DNA of 64,000 nucleotides from Tamarix chinensis (lineage: Eukaryota; Streptophyta; Magnoliopsida; Caryophyllales; Tamaricaceae), in NCBI GenBank assembly GCA_030549775.1, contig CM060181.1:54979201-55043200 (forward strand), read 5' to 3'. Position 1 is the stretch's first letter. Each line of letters opens with the position of its first letter. The position numbers and the translations under genes are program-made. Shown here in pieces: positions 36,995-48,545 of this stretch. Under the pieces are notes generated by a model, which worked only from the letters and a program-made list of their open reading frames with translations, searched no databases and was not told the DNA's origin.

Positions 36995-37430
36995 ACACTA
37001 ATCACGAAAGTGAAAGATTAATAAGCCGGGCCCAGTTGACTTATGATATTGAGTACCGATCCACCAATTATAATAGTGGTCCAGGAGCGTGTTACCCTGG
37101 CAGATGATATTGAGTACCGATCCACCGAATATAATAGTGGCCTAGGAGCGTTTTTCCCTAGATGATGATTATATGTATTATGGTCCACCGGCTAAAATAG
37201 TGGGGGTCCCGAGCTCAATAAAACAAGCATTGGATGTGAATAAATTATGGAAAGATATTAATCACTTATAGTGGAACACCTTGTGAGTTGGGGCCAGACC
37301 GGTCCATCGGCGAATAATAGTGGCCAGGAGCGTTCTGCCCTTGAGACCGATCCACCGGCAATAATAGTGGTCAGGAGCGTTCTGCCCTGTATGTATTTCA
37401 GTCTACCGGCTATAATAGTGGGCTTCCCAC
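36995..37430 (+). repeat. CCGATCCACCGG...AATAGTGG minisatellite in LTR d
   Basis: Six units containing CCGATCCACCGG or CCGGTCCATCGG, AATAATAGTGG and GGAGCGTTCTGCCC, about 55-62 bases apart. The array has two groups of three, each introduced by a motif near CTAATCACGAAAGTGAAAG or TTAATCACTTATAGTGGAAC. The grouping copies that of LTR e. Confidence 0.8.
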
Positions 37431-37927
37431 ACTCACTTGGATATAACTAGAGAGATGATTGAATAATGATGGACTAATGGCTTAAGGCCCAAAAGTATCG
37501 ATCGTACCTTATAACTTGTTGATATGTGGCAGCCTTGTTATATATGTGATTGTTATGTATGCACCTCTCATTACATATGTATATAGCTTGCATTATGTAT
37601 TGCCTTGTGGGCCTGTTTTTAAGTGTGGTATTAAAGGATTACTTAGTACCATAGTACTGAAGGGTTCTATTCGTAGGGCTCCTACCTATTCAATTGGTAG
37701 TGTCCCTTGCAGGTCTTTTTAGGTGTTACTTAAGTGGGCAATGGGAAAAAGAGTAAGGAATTATCCAAAACTGTTAGGGTTTTTCTCCTTCTCTTTTAAA
37801 TTCCTGGTTTCAATGTTAATGTTGTTAATGTAACCACCACTGGTGGATTTTATCCTTGTAAATGATTTGATACACTACTCAAATTTAAATATGGGTTGCA
37901 AATTATGTTTTACACTTTTAGCTTTAG

Positions 37928-37973
37928 CACTTAGTACTAGAACGGTAAGAGTGAACCGGTCTAGTACTAAGTG
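37928..37973 (+). other. Conserved LTR stem-loop (copy d)
   Basis: Arms 37928-37946 (CACTTAGTACTAGAACGGT) and 37955-37973 (ACCGGTCTAGTACTAAGTG): 18 Watson-Crick pairs and one mismatch over 19, loop of 8. It is the most perfect copy. Confidence 0.9.
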
Positions 37974-38078
37974 TGGCAGTAATATCCCCAGAATTCACGA
38001 TTTTATAATTTGTTTCCGCTAACTCTTTCAAATAAAACGAAAATTTTCAGTAGTGAATTTTGGGGGTGTTACACAACT

Positions 38079-38420
38079 GATGATAGCCTAACCGAAGATT
38101 AATCTTGGAAAAAAAAATTATGGCTCCCCTGAGTTGGTTAAATAGATCACCCATTCGAGGTAAAGAGTAAAGGTTCTTTGCTATAACCTAATTTAACCAT
38201 TGGTAGTCGATGCACAATCTCAAACTTCCATCCATCTTCTTGACGACTAAGACTGGTGCCCCCCAAGGTGATACACTTAGTTGAATTTAACCTTTCTACA
38301 ACAACTCTTCTGGGTAAGCCTTAGCCATATAGTATAGTGCTTTGGATAGTGAGTTTGTGCCTAGCAAAAAATTGATTATGAATTCGACATCGAAAGATGG
38401 TATGGGTTGGCTAATCACAT
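38079..38420 (-). pseudogene. Gypsy-2 reverse transcriptase, first part
   Basis: On the minus strand: FDVEFIINFLLGTN and SKALYYMA, matching the EFSIDLVPGT block just before RT. Next come [27 protein letters not shown] and [14 protein letters not shown], all RT hallmarks. The frame reaches the CAACT duplication where solo LTR d enters, and the remaining RT continues at 28232. Between this and gag, 38430-38970 on the minus strand keeps an 88-codon frame (38525-38791) that shows no recognisable protease motif. It is probably the variable gag-protease linker. Confidence 0.85.
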
Positions 38421-38979
38421 TTAAGCATCAACCTAAAGGAACTCCTACACCATTGCCTGACCCTTGACCTTACTGAAAATGACAAGGCTTCTAATACCTA
38501 GGATGAATGGTATGGGTGGATAAACTAACTAGTGATGGAAGAACTCTCGAATTTTGTTGCTATTGTATCAATTCTATGCTCTAAGCTCAAGATTAGCTCC
38601 TCTAAACACCATAGGAATTCATCTTTTTTCCTTATCCACTCTTGGAATATCAAATCTATAGCGCTTGTAATGGTAATGCCTCTCCTCAAAATGTCCCCTA
38701 TATTGACCTCTTGATTAGGGTGTTGACCCCTTACTCCTACTATACATAGATGGTATGTTGCCTTCAAAATAACACTTCTTCCGAGTGTCAAGATGTTGGT
38801 GACTCTCTAGCTTTTCTTGACACCTAAATAGTCACTCCTATCCTAAATGACTTAAGAAGCCTCCAAGGCCTACTCGTACATCCCAACCATGACTGGATGG
38901 GCTACCCCCTCTGACAACTCTTGGTATCTAATCCTTGGGCCAATCTTAAAATATTGGACCTACATTAATTAGTTTCCCT

Positions 38980-39480
38980 CCACCTCAAGGGCAAACTAGA
39001 CTAGGTTCATGAGCCTTATGTGATACTCTTCCACCAACATGCCCCTATTAAAGTGCCATAAATTCATCATACTTCTTTATATGGAGGTAAGTGGGGTAAA
39101 ATCTAGTTTAAAACGCCTCAAGCAAGGTTTCCTAAATAGTATGATCTCCACCTCTACATTGGATGCTTCTCCACCATATGTTTGCTTATCCCCTCAAGTA
39201 ATACACAACTCTGTTGACCCTCTTGTCCAATTGACAACAATAAGAAGTAAAGGTCTTCTCCATATCTCTGACCCATCTCTCCATGATGCCAGGGTCCTTA
39301 TGACCCTCAAAAATTGGTGGATGATGATGTCAAGATTTCTTGAGCCAATCCATAGGAACTAGTGCTAGTATTGGCACTAGTGGCAGCGATGGCTGCTGAT
39401 CTTGAATCTAACCTTCCATGTAGGCATTGATAGGGTCCATAAATGCCTCGATGCACCTATAATGGCAGTTGGCATCCATT
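38980..39480 (-). pseudogene. Gypsy-2 gag remnant
   Basis: On the minus strand: PPIFEGHKDPGIMERWVRDM and EKTFTS match the PPTFxGxxDPxxAExW core of Del/Tekay gag. DKRVNRVVYYLRG, IWWRSIQ and LLEAF, FYPTYLHIKKYDEFMAL follow. Gag is the capsid protein that packages element RNA. Stops and frameshifts are present, and the start codon is not determinable. Confidence 0.85.
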
Positions 39481-39791
39481 GGCTCCTAAAGTATTGGACT
39501 AATAAGAAGCAACCAACTCACCTAGCACTAATGATCGCACAACAAATCAATATAGAAGTTATATATAGTACATTCACAACCCACTCTCACTCACAAACAT
39601 TTTAGAGTTTGAAATCATTTGAACTTTTAGTCAAATATTCAAAGTAGTTGGAAGGTCGTTAAGACAATGTATGGTGTTAGCTCAAAACATTTAATAGTAC
39701 TAAACTATTAAAACAAAACATTGATATCAACTTGTTATCTTGGCTAAAAATATTTAAAATGAAGTAATTTTAAATAAATTCCAAACATTTT

Positions 39792-39805
39792 GGCTCTAAT
39801 ACCAA
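39792..39805 (-). promoter_or_regulatory. Gypsy-2 primer binding site
   Basis: On the minus strand, two bases after the 5' LTR, TTGGTATTAGAGCC is complementary (one change) to the 3' end of initiator-Met tRNA, which primes minus-strand DNA in most plant Gypsy elements. Confidence 0.85.
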
Positions 39806-39910
39806 TATGTTACACCTCTATTATTCACTATCGATTTTTTTTTTGCTTAAATCATTGTGGAAGTAGAAATACTAAAAAAAAAATAGGAAAAAGGGTTATA
39901 ACTGTAGTAC

Positions 39911-39949
39911 CTACCATAGGATAGACGTATTTCACTCATTCCATGGTAG
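39911..39949 (-). other. LTR stem-loop (Gypsy-2, 5' LTR)
   Basis: Arms 39911-39922 (CTACCATAGGAT) and 39938-39949 (ATTCCATGGTAG): ten Watson-Crick, one sense G-U, one mismatch. The arm sequence differs from that in the partner LTR at 21588. Confidence 0.6.
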
Positions 39950-41319
39950 ATATAAGGCTAAGAAACAAAACGAAACCAAATATAGTTATAGATTGCTCAA
40001 AAGATATAATATATGTATACCACAAGGGAAAATTTTTACAATGCAAGACTAAAAAGGGCCCCAAAAATATTTGGATTCATAGGAGATAATCAACTGAAAG
40101 TATAGAAATAAAAATAGATAAAACATCAATAGGGAAAGTCCTAAAATTTTATTCCATTAAGGACATACAAAAGATCTTTAGGTGCCCATGCTTTTAAGCC
40201 TCCCAAACTTTCACAGGTAGGCAAACTAATGAGACTGAGTAGTCGATTGAATAAATGGACACATCAGTACGCTACACACCAAGTAAGCCAAGTTACTACT
40301 TTAACAGGAGTTGCAAGCATGCAAAGCCATGTTATAATATAGAAATCATACTTGCACAACACAATCAAATTTACATGCTTTATCATAGTCATAGAATACA
40401 TTAGGATTTTATGCCATAACAAACCTAGATAATTCATAACTTGCTTATCATCATAATATAGATATCATGTTTATAAATATACAATCACATAAGCCAATTA
40501 TTCAATAACTCACTAGGTTGTTCTACTATCCACTTGCATAGTTAGCCCATTAAGTCCATTATCTAAGTTTACATAATCCTGTAGGTTAGCTATTTATATA
40601 AATCATTATTCCTTTTTTAATAATGAGCCAAATTACCACCCCATAGTCTCATCATACCATGAAATCCTACCCAAACAAGAGGACATAAAGTTTGATCGAA
40701 GTCAAGTAACCATTGGTGGACATAAATTCCTAGCCAAAGCTAAATAAACTAATTAGGTGACTATAACCTTTAGCATTGATATCCCCTATTACATCATTAG
40801 TTTCTAGAGTAGGTAAAGAACTAAAATCTACTAATATCCTGCCTGAAGGCACCAATAATCACTCAATGGTAAACTAATCCTAGGCAGCTAATCGAGGATC
40901 AGGGTGATCTAGATACATGCATTGATAGATCATCTTTCACTTTAAGAAATTAGTGTGTTACTCTATAAGTTTGTGTCACCACATGAGGCCCATAGAACAA
41001 TCAAGTAATATGTCCACATATTCACTGAATCTTAACCATTGTTACCCTCTTAACCATGTGTTGGACTTTCATTATCTCTTTGCCAAGTTTAATCCATCCA
41101 TTTGTAGCATCATAGCATATATACTCCATTTTTCTATTAAAGCCCTTTAAAAGCACATACTAAAAATACCATGAATTATGATTTCATTAATCCATAAATA
41201 GGTTAGTTGATTATCTCCAGGATGTGTGTTCTCATCATTAAAGAATCATTTTATAGCAAAATATCAAGTTTCAAATCATACCAAGCTAAAGATAAACAAA
41301 AACAACACTCTCTAGCTGA

Positions 41320-41565
41320 ACTAGTCGATTGGTTTGGGCTAATTTTTCGATTAGTTTGCCCCAACCAAACCCTAAATTTCCTCTAAAAACCATTCAATAT
41401 GTTGATTAAACCATATGCCTATTTTAATATTGGTCAATGGATTTAACCAAAATGTAGCCTAAAGTCGTCGTAGATAGCCTAGTGAATTGGTTAAGCTAAC
41501 TAGTTGACTTTTCTAATAACTATTTGATTGGTTTGGCTCAACTAATCAATTGATTTTCTCAAAGA
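41320..41565. repeat. Degenerate AGTCGATTGGTTTGG repeat, Gypsy-2 5' LTR
   Basis: Counterpart of 23095-23375. Repeated TAGTCGATTGGTTTGG, TAGTTGACTTTTCTA and ACTAATCAATTGATTTT variants. Confidence 0.65.
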
Positions 41566-43034
41566 AATCAAATTAAAGGCAAGTTAAGTACTATTAAGGC
41601 TCTAATATCAAACCATATCACATCATAAGAACACTATTTACAAAAAGTAGAGGTCACACATAATCATATACTAATCATATTACATTTACATAGAATTAAC
41701 CATATATCGCACGAAATCATTCCTTTTCTCAAAATTCTTAAACATTCTAACATGCATCACCAAGATACCAACAATACCACCTAGACATGCAACAATCAAA
41801 ACTTGATAAAGTATACTAGCTCACATACTTTGTCATACCAAATTTTAAAGGAAAGAATAACTTACTTAAAAGTTTAGCAAAGACCCACACCTCAAAGCAA
41901 AGCCTTTAGTTAGAATATTATAAATTCCAAAAACCTTTTAAAAATATGTTAAAAAGATTACAAACCTTTATATAGTATTTACAAACCAAGAAATATGAAT
42001 TTAGGAAGAAAACAAAATTACCACTTTCTAGAGAATCAAAGCAAAGAGTCAGGTGAAAGAAAAACTCAATCTTTTTTCTTTAATGTAATCTTTCTTACTT
42101 AAATATAAAATAAGAGGCATATAGAAAAAAGGAATACAATATTAAACTATGTTAAAGTGAAGGCACAAGCTAAAAAAGAAAAAGGGAATAAAAGTGTGGA
42201 AGCTTAGAGTATTTTTCATTGGCTTAAACGAGTAAAAGTTAAAAGAGGACTAAGCTTATTTGTAGCTAATGAATTGGTCAAGGAATGAGCGGAAGAGCAC
42301 TACAAATTGAAAAAACCCTAATTTTATCATTTGGATTTGGACTGATTGGGCAAATTTATCAAGAATATGCCAACATCCTTCCCAAATCTCAAGTGGTGAT
42401 TTCTAGAGAAAACAAGTTGGGATTCTACATAGATGGGTCAAACACGAGAAAAGAAATGGGCATATTAGTGTGGAAAGAAAATATTCCAACCATGGAGAGA
42501 AATTTTAGCGCACGTTATCTATTCTAGAGTTCTACATAAGAGAGAGGAAGAGTAGGACAAAGGATGAGGTTATCCTCTCCCTTTTCTACAAAAAAAAGAC
42601 CCTCAAATCTATTAGAGATAAAATTAAATCTAATTTAAATGCTAGAAAAGGTTAAATATTACTCCCAAACAACTCGAAGTTATTCCATTTTCATGAAAGG
42701 TTTTTTTTTTCTAGAAAATCAAACTTAAAAAAAAACTTAGTTCAACAAACTAGTTGATCGGTTTTGTTGATCCGTTGAGTATTCTCTAAACTAATTGATC
42801 TATCCCATTGAACCAAAATAAAGCTCAAAACTATAGAACGGTAGATCCATTCTTAGAGCATGTTGACTAGTATGCCAATAAAACTTATTTCCTCCATTTT
42901 CCAAGCATTTTCCAATTTCCCTTTTCAAATCAAATGCAAATTATACTTTAAATCAAGATAAAACACTTTTCAAAGTATTAAATACAAGGATTTCCCATTT
43001 TATAAATATTAAAATTACGGGATATTACAAAGGA

Positions 43035-44620
43035 TGTCCAGGAGAAGCGTAATATCAATAATTTATTCCTCCAAGATCAAACCATGGTGGAGGACATTAA
43101 AAAAGAGTTTGTTGTGCTTCGGTGGTGAAGGAAGAAGCAGAAAAGGGGAATCATCTAAGACTAATTTAAACCTTGATAGATTGTTAGAAGAGTTTAGTAA
43201 TGTGTTTCTCAAAGAGTTACCACTTGGGCTATTGCCTTTGAGGGGGATAAAGTATGCTATTGGTCTCCTACTAAAAGTTTCTCTTCCAAACAAGATGATA
43301 TAAATGCAATCTTGAAGAGGAAAATGAGCTTCAAAAGGAAATTCAAGAGTTGTTGGTTAAAGGCTATGTGAGGGAGACTATGATCCCATGTTGTAGTTTG
43401 GATTTGTTGGTACATAAGAAAGATGAGACATGGAGGATGTACATTAGTTTGAGGGTATTCAACAATATCACAATCAATTACATATTTCATATGCAAAGAT
43501 TGTAGGACATGTTAGATTATCTTTAAGAAGCAAAGATATTCTCTATAATTAATTTGAGGAGGAGATACCATCAAATGAGAATTAGAGAAGGGGATGAGTG
43601 GAAAATGGCTTTCAAGACTAAGTATGGTCTTTACAAATAGTTGGTGATGTCATTCAAGATATGCAATACAACTAGTTCATTTGTGAGGTTGATGAATGAG
43701 GTGATAATACCATTATTAGGAGATTTCATTATTTACTCAAATGAAATACTCATTTATAGTAAGATTAAAAAGTATCATCTAATACACTCAAACATATTTC
43801 TTGAGAAGTTGAGAGAAGTAAAGCTATACTAGAAGTTGGAGAAGTGTAGCTTAATTATAGAGAGTGTAGTGTTCCTTGGCCACATTACTTATGGAGATGT
43901 GATACCATTGGATCCATCAAAAGTTAAAGTTATTCAAGCTTGTCCACAGCTAAACAATATGCATGAATTGAAGAGTTTTTATGGGTTGACGTCCTTTTAT
44001 AGAAGGTCCATCAAGGACTTCTCAACCATTAAAACTCTTATCACACAAATTATGAATAAATGAAAGTTCAAGTGGAATGAAGATACTACAAAGGCTTTTG
44101 AAGAATTGAAGATCAAACTCTCTAATGTATAGAAACTTACTTTACCTTATTTTGATAAACTATTTGAGGTAACTTGTGATACTAGTAGTATATGTATTGG
44201 ATTCATTTTATCATGAGACATGAGGTTGATAGCATTCTTTAGTAATAATTTAAATAGTGAGAAACTCAACTACATAACTTATGATAAGGAGTTTTATTCT
44301 ATCATAAGATTTTTGGAGAATTAGGGTTAATACTTGAGGCAAACAATGTTTGGCTTTCACTTAGATAATGAGAGTTTCATGTACTTTCATGGAAAAAATA
44401 TGGAGACCCCAAGGAATGCCACACAGGTGAGCATTTTTCAATCATTTATGTTCTTTACTAAACACTTGGATGGCAAGGAGAATGTGGTATCGAATGCTAT
44501 TTCAAAATGGTATGTGTTACTCATGCTAATGGATGCTAAGTTACTAGGGTTTGATATGTTGAAGGATCTCTATACTAAAGATGAAGAATTTTTAAAGATT
44601 TTTTAAGATTATGGGAAGCA
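43035..44620 (+). pseudogene. Gypsy-1 reverse transcriptase and RNase H
   Basis: Starts right after the Gypsy-2 duplication. LDRLLEEFSNVFLKELP and LLPLRGIKYAIGL (43171-43260) match the region before RT. IQELLVKGYVRETMIPC, VHKKDETWRMYI and FNNITINY follow, with [19 protein letters not shown] at about 43610-43660. The active site, expected as YLDDxxIYS, reads FIIYSNEILIYSK, so it is lost. Then KCSLIIESVVFLGHIT and LKSFYGLTSFYRRSIKDFS (43840-44030). RNase H has FEVTCDTSS, NYITYDKEFYSI and FHLDNESF. It ends with KENVVSNAISKW near 44475-44510. Stops and frameshifts throughout. Confidence 0.9.
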
Positions 44621-44629
44621 TAGAAAAAT

Positions 44630-45230
44630 TGTAGCTTATGTGATCCACGATGGCTTTTAGTCAAGAACAACAAGCTATGAATCATAAGATCTTCTAATCA
44701 AGATTTTCTCATCAAGGAAGGGCATGAATAAGGTATTAAGAGACACTTTAGAGTGCACAAAACTTTAGAGCAACTTCAAGAGCAATTTCATTGGCCACAT
44801 ATGTTCAAGGGTGTGTAAGCTATGGTTGAAATATTTGCTACATGTCAAAGGAAAAATATTTTCTTTTATAGTGGGCTATATGTACCACAAATAGTTCTTA
44901 TTGAACATTAGGAAGGAGTTAGTATGCATTTCATACTTGGTTTACCAAGGATTTAATGAGGTAATGATTTTATCATGGTGGTAGTGGATTATTTATTCCA
45001 AGATGGCACACTTTATACCATGTTTCAAGATAGATCATGCTACTTATATTGTAGATCTCTACTTTTGACAAGTGGTAAAATTACATGGAGTGTAAAAAAG
45101 CAGTATGGGTGATAGAAATGAGAATATCATAAGTTATTTATAGATGACCCTATGGAATTTTCTATGAACTAAGTTTTTATTTAGTACTTCTCATCACCTA
45201 AAACATATGAAAAAAATGGAGGTAACTAAT
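44630..45230 (+). pseudogene. Gypsy-1 integrase, first part
   Basis: The zinc-finger half reads HFRVHKTLEQLQEQFHWPHM (about 44740-44800) and then ATCQRKN. The core begins with EGVSMHFILGLPR, where the first catalytic aspartate is histidine (CAT at 44926-44928). KMAHFIPCFKIDHATYIVDL follows near 45000-45055. The frame is cut at 45230 by solo LTR f. Four or more frameshifts. Confidence 0.85.
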
Positions 45231-45295
45231 TGTAATACCCCAAATTATCGTAACCATAATTTATAAAGTATAGCCTTTTAATTAAAATTTTTAAC

Positions 45296-45298
<3 letters not shown>

Positions 45299-45335
<37 letters not shown>
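45299..45335. repeat. (TA)18 microsatellite
   Basis: An uninterrupted TA run near the 5' end of LTR f. Confidence 0.9.
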
Positions 45336-45339
<4 letters not shown>

Positions 45340-45881
45340 TTAATTTAATTATTTAACCTTTAACCCATAAATCTAGATAAAATTATTTAATAAATTATTA
45401 TAAATATATTATTTTAACCTTTTTATTTAAACCAACACTAAACCGACAATTTTACCTGATTTATTTTTTTGAAACAAATACCCTAAATTTAGATTAATTA
45501 ATAGTATCCTAAAAATCTAAATTTAACCTAATTTTAATTCTAATCCTAAATATGTTTTTGTTTTTCCTTTTTCTTCTTTCCCATTTTTCCTTTTCCCTTT
45601 TCTTTATTTTTGCTTTTCTTTTTCTTCCCCGGGCCAACCACTCTTCTCCCCTTTCTTTTCTTTATTTCTACATGGGTCCAACCTCCCTTTTTCCTTTCTA
45701 CTTCTTTATTGGCTAGTCTAGCATGCTTTCCACCTTCTTCTTTTTCTTCTTCTCCTTCTCTTCCTCGACCCCTCTACCTAGCCTAATTCTCCTTCTCCCT
45801 TTCTATTTTTTTAATTTCCCTATGCCCCAATAGCTTAGCCCACCTTTTCGATTATTCTTCTCCCTCACTCATTCTGCACCC

Positions 45882-45889
45882 CTATATAC
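45882..45889 (+). promoter_or_regulatory. TATA box of LTR f
   Basis: CCTATATACT within the pyrimidine-rich block, the same arrangement as in LTR e. The leader beyond it is CT-rich to about 46970, and its open frames (for example 45913-46236 and 46647-46973) are low-complexity. Confidence 0.45.
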
Positions 45890-47294
45890 TAAACACTCCC
45901 CAAACCCCTACCATGCATTCTTGCATTTGCCTTTCCCATTCTGGCCAAGCCAAACATGTACATACCTCCCTCCTCACGTCCCTCTCCTACCATTCCTATC
46001 TCCTACACCCAGCCCAAATGCCAACCTTCCCCCTCTACCTCTCTACACCCTATCACCTACCTCCCTCCTCATATAACCTCTCTACATCTCTGCCTACACC
46101 CTACACCTTTTCTATGCAATCTCCACCAATCCTATTCGTAAGCCGAAGTTTTCCCCACCTCTTCTTCTTCCCTCTCCTTTATGCCCTACCTCTTCTTCTT
46201 CCATCCTTCTTCCTTTCTTCCCTCCCATGCCTTTAGGTTTCTTTTTCCTCCCCACAACAAAAGCGAACACACCACTACACCGCCACCACCATCCTAGCAT
46301 CCATCATTAACCACCTTCTTTTTCTCTTCTTTTCTCCTTCTTCCTCCTTTCCTACCACCCTATTTTTCCCTCCCTTCCACTACGGTGAATTCTGCTAATC
46401 CCTACCCCTAATAATCGGTCGCACATCCTATAACAAAACCCTAGTTAATGACAATTTTTAATGTTGCCATCCCCTCCACTCGACGCCCAACCACTACCTC
46501 ATCCACCCTTATAACCTCTCTATAGAACCAAGCCACGACCTTACCACCACCCAGCAACCTCTACCCTACATTCTACCCCACATCATGCCTCCCTACCGCC
46601 ACCTCTACCACCCTCCATTCGAGGAACTCTTCCCAGATGAGCCTACTTGTGGTCACCATTCCACCAGCCCGCATATCACACACACCTCGTAGCTACCCCC
46701 ATCACCAACTCTTACCTCTTCTTCCTCTCATTTTCTTCTTCTCCCTTTCCCCTCCTCTATGTCTCCACCATTTCCTATAGCCCTACACTACCTCCCATCA
46801 CACCCCCTCATCCCTCCTACACTAGCCCATTGAAGCCACTGCTTCCTTCACCTCCCACTATAGCCCCTACACTGACTGGCCGAACCAACACCATCCAACA
46901 AGCATCTCTAACCATAAACCAACCAGCCCCAAGCCCTCCTATGTGCATGGCTCACATTGCGCATGCAACGTGAGTTGTATTTTAATTTTTAAATTATTTT
47001 GGTAATTGTTAATATATAAGGGTAGTTTAGTAATTTTATATTAAATAAATATTTTTAATAAAACTTATTATTTTATTCATTAAATATTAACATGGTATAT
47101 GATATTATTTTTAGGTACAAAAAATTTATTAGCAGAGCCTAATAAGTTTTAGGGGGTTACTAATAAACTGTGATTTGTTTTGAAAATCACTTAATCTTTA
47201 TACTCCATTAAAAATTTTGGATAACATATGATAGCACATTAAGGTTTGGACATGTAAATTGTATTAAGCATGATTTTTTACATGTAATTATTTA

Positions 47295-47295
<1 letters not shown>

Positions 47296-47331
<36 letters not shown>
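47296..47331. repeat. (ATT)12 microsatellite
   Basis: A nearly perfect ATT trinucleotide run in LTR f. Confidence 0.85.
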
Positions 47332-47499
47332 GTCGTCATCATCACGAAAATCATAAAAGAGGCACATTATCATATGTAAAATATCATGTGTACAAAAGTG
47401 TAATTAAAATGGTTCTAATGTTGGGAATAGATTTTGTATGATATGTACATGTTAGAATGTTAGGTTAATAATGTTTAGACATACTTGTAGCATATGATT

Positions 47500-48545
47500 A
47501 TTATTATTATTCCTATACCCTAGGGGTAATTTGGTCATTTAAGCACACCATGATATTTAATATGAATTAAAATGCCTAATATGTTCTAATTATTGTTAAG
47601 TATGGTGGCACGTGATTTGATGTCTAGAAACATATGTTTCAATATAATTATTACTATTATATGACCTAGGAGTAATTTGGTAATTTTCAGTGTACTATGA
47701 TGATTATTCTAATAAATATGCCGGATATGTATTATTTATAGTTAAGCATTAGAATAGATGTTTTGTTGTTTTAGAAATATATATTTCAACATGATTAATG
47801 TCATTATATGGCCTAGGGTTAATTTGGTAATATTGAGTGTACCATGATGATTATTCTAATAAGCATGCCTGATATGTATTATTTATTATTAAGCATGACA
47901 ATAGGTGTTTTGTTGTTTTAGAAATACATGTTTTAGCATGATTATTACTATTACATGGCCTAGAGGTATTTTAGTGATTATGAGTATATCATGATGATAT
48001 TCTAATAAACATACCTGATATGTATTATTGATGGCTAACTATGAGAATAGGTATTTTTCTATTTTAGAAACACATGTTTTAGCATGATTAATATTGTTAT
48101 ATGACCTAGGGGCACTTTGGTAATTTTAAGTATACCATAATGATTATTCTAATAAGCATGCCCGATATGCATTTTTTATTAATAAACAAGAGAATATATA
48201 TTTGTTGTTTTAGAAACACATGTTTCAACATGATTATTACTATTACGTGGCCTAGGGGTATTTTGGTAATTTTAAGTGTATCATGATGATTATTCTAATA
48301 AATATACTTGATATGTATTATTTATGGTTAGTTATGAAAATAGGTGTTTTTCTATTTTAAAAACATATGTTTCGCATGATTAATATTATTATATAACCTA
48401 AGGGTGTTTTGGTAATTTTAAGTGCACCATAATGATGATTCTAATAAACATGTCTGATATATAATATAGGTTGTTAAACATGCGAATATGTATTTTGATG
48501 TTTTAGAAATACATGTTAGGGTTTTATGTGTAAAATTGTGTATAA
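47500..48545 (+). repeat. 146-base tandem array in LTR f, seven units
   Basis: CCTAGGGGTAATTTGGTAAT-type anchors recur near 47519, 47665, 47812, 47959, 48105, 48251 and 48397, so the period is 146-147 bases. Each unit has GGTAATTTTAAG, ACCATGATGATTATTCTAAT, ATATGTATTATTTAT and AGAAACACATGTTTC. Confidence 0.85.

Larger units (their letters stand above)
28233..38073 (+). mobile_element. Solo LTR 'd', long-LTR family, itself interrupted
   Basis: Perfect five-base duplication CAACT (28228-28232 and 38074-38078) inside the Gypsy-2 RT. The LTR runs TGTAATCCCCC to GGGGTGTTACA. Removing the nested copy (28916-33759) leaves 4997 bases: AT-rich start, a split pyrimidine-rich block (28555-28915 and 33760-34560), a long GGTAATTTT minisatellite (35225-36360), a CCAC...GTGG minisatellite (37020-37430) and the family hairpin. 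No internal region remains, so it is the product of LTR-LTR recombination or a gene-conversion-like loss. Confidence 0.9.
21485..43029 (-). mobile_element. Gypsy-2: chromodomain Ty3/Gypsy element with both LTRs
   Basis: A 21.5 kb insertion in Gypsy-1 on the minus strand, flanked by a perfect AAGGA duplication (21480-21484 and 43030-43034). LTRs are 3301 and 3222 bases. Internal order on the minus strand: PBS, gag, RT, RNase H, integrase, chromodomain and polypurine tract. The gag (AERWV-like block), IDY-type RT box and a chromodomain after integrase place it with Del/Tekay-type chromoviruses. A TRIM (25565-26324) and a solo LTR holding a second LTR (28233-38073) interrupt pol, so the element's own length is about 10.9 kb. 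All frames are broken. Confidence 0.9.
39808..43029 (-). mobile_element. Gypsy-2 5' LTR
   Basis: A 3222-base partner of 21485-24785, from TGTTACACC to GGGATATTACA. Beside it lie the primer site on one side and the AAGGA duplication on the other. The frame at 42285-42527 is a chance open stretch in the LTR. Confidence 0.9.

Noticed and set aside
38525..38791. 88-codon minus-strand frame between Gypsy-2 gag and RT
   Set aside because: Position suggests protease, but no D(T/S)G motif or other hallmark is visible; kept only as part of the element.
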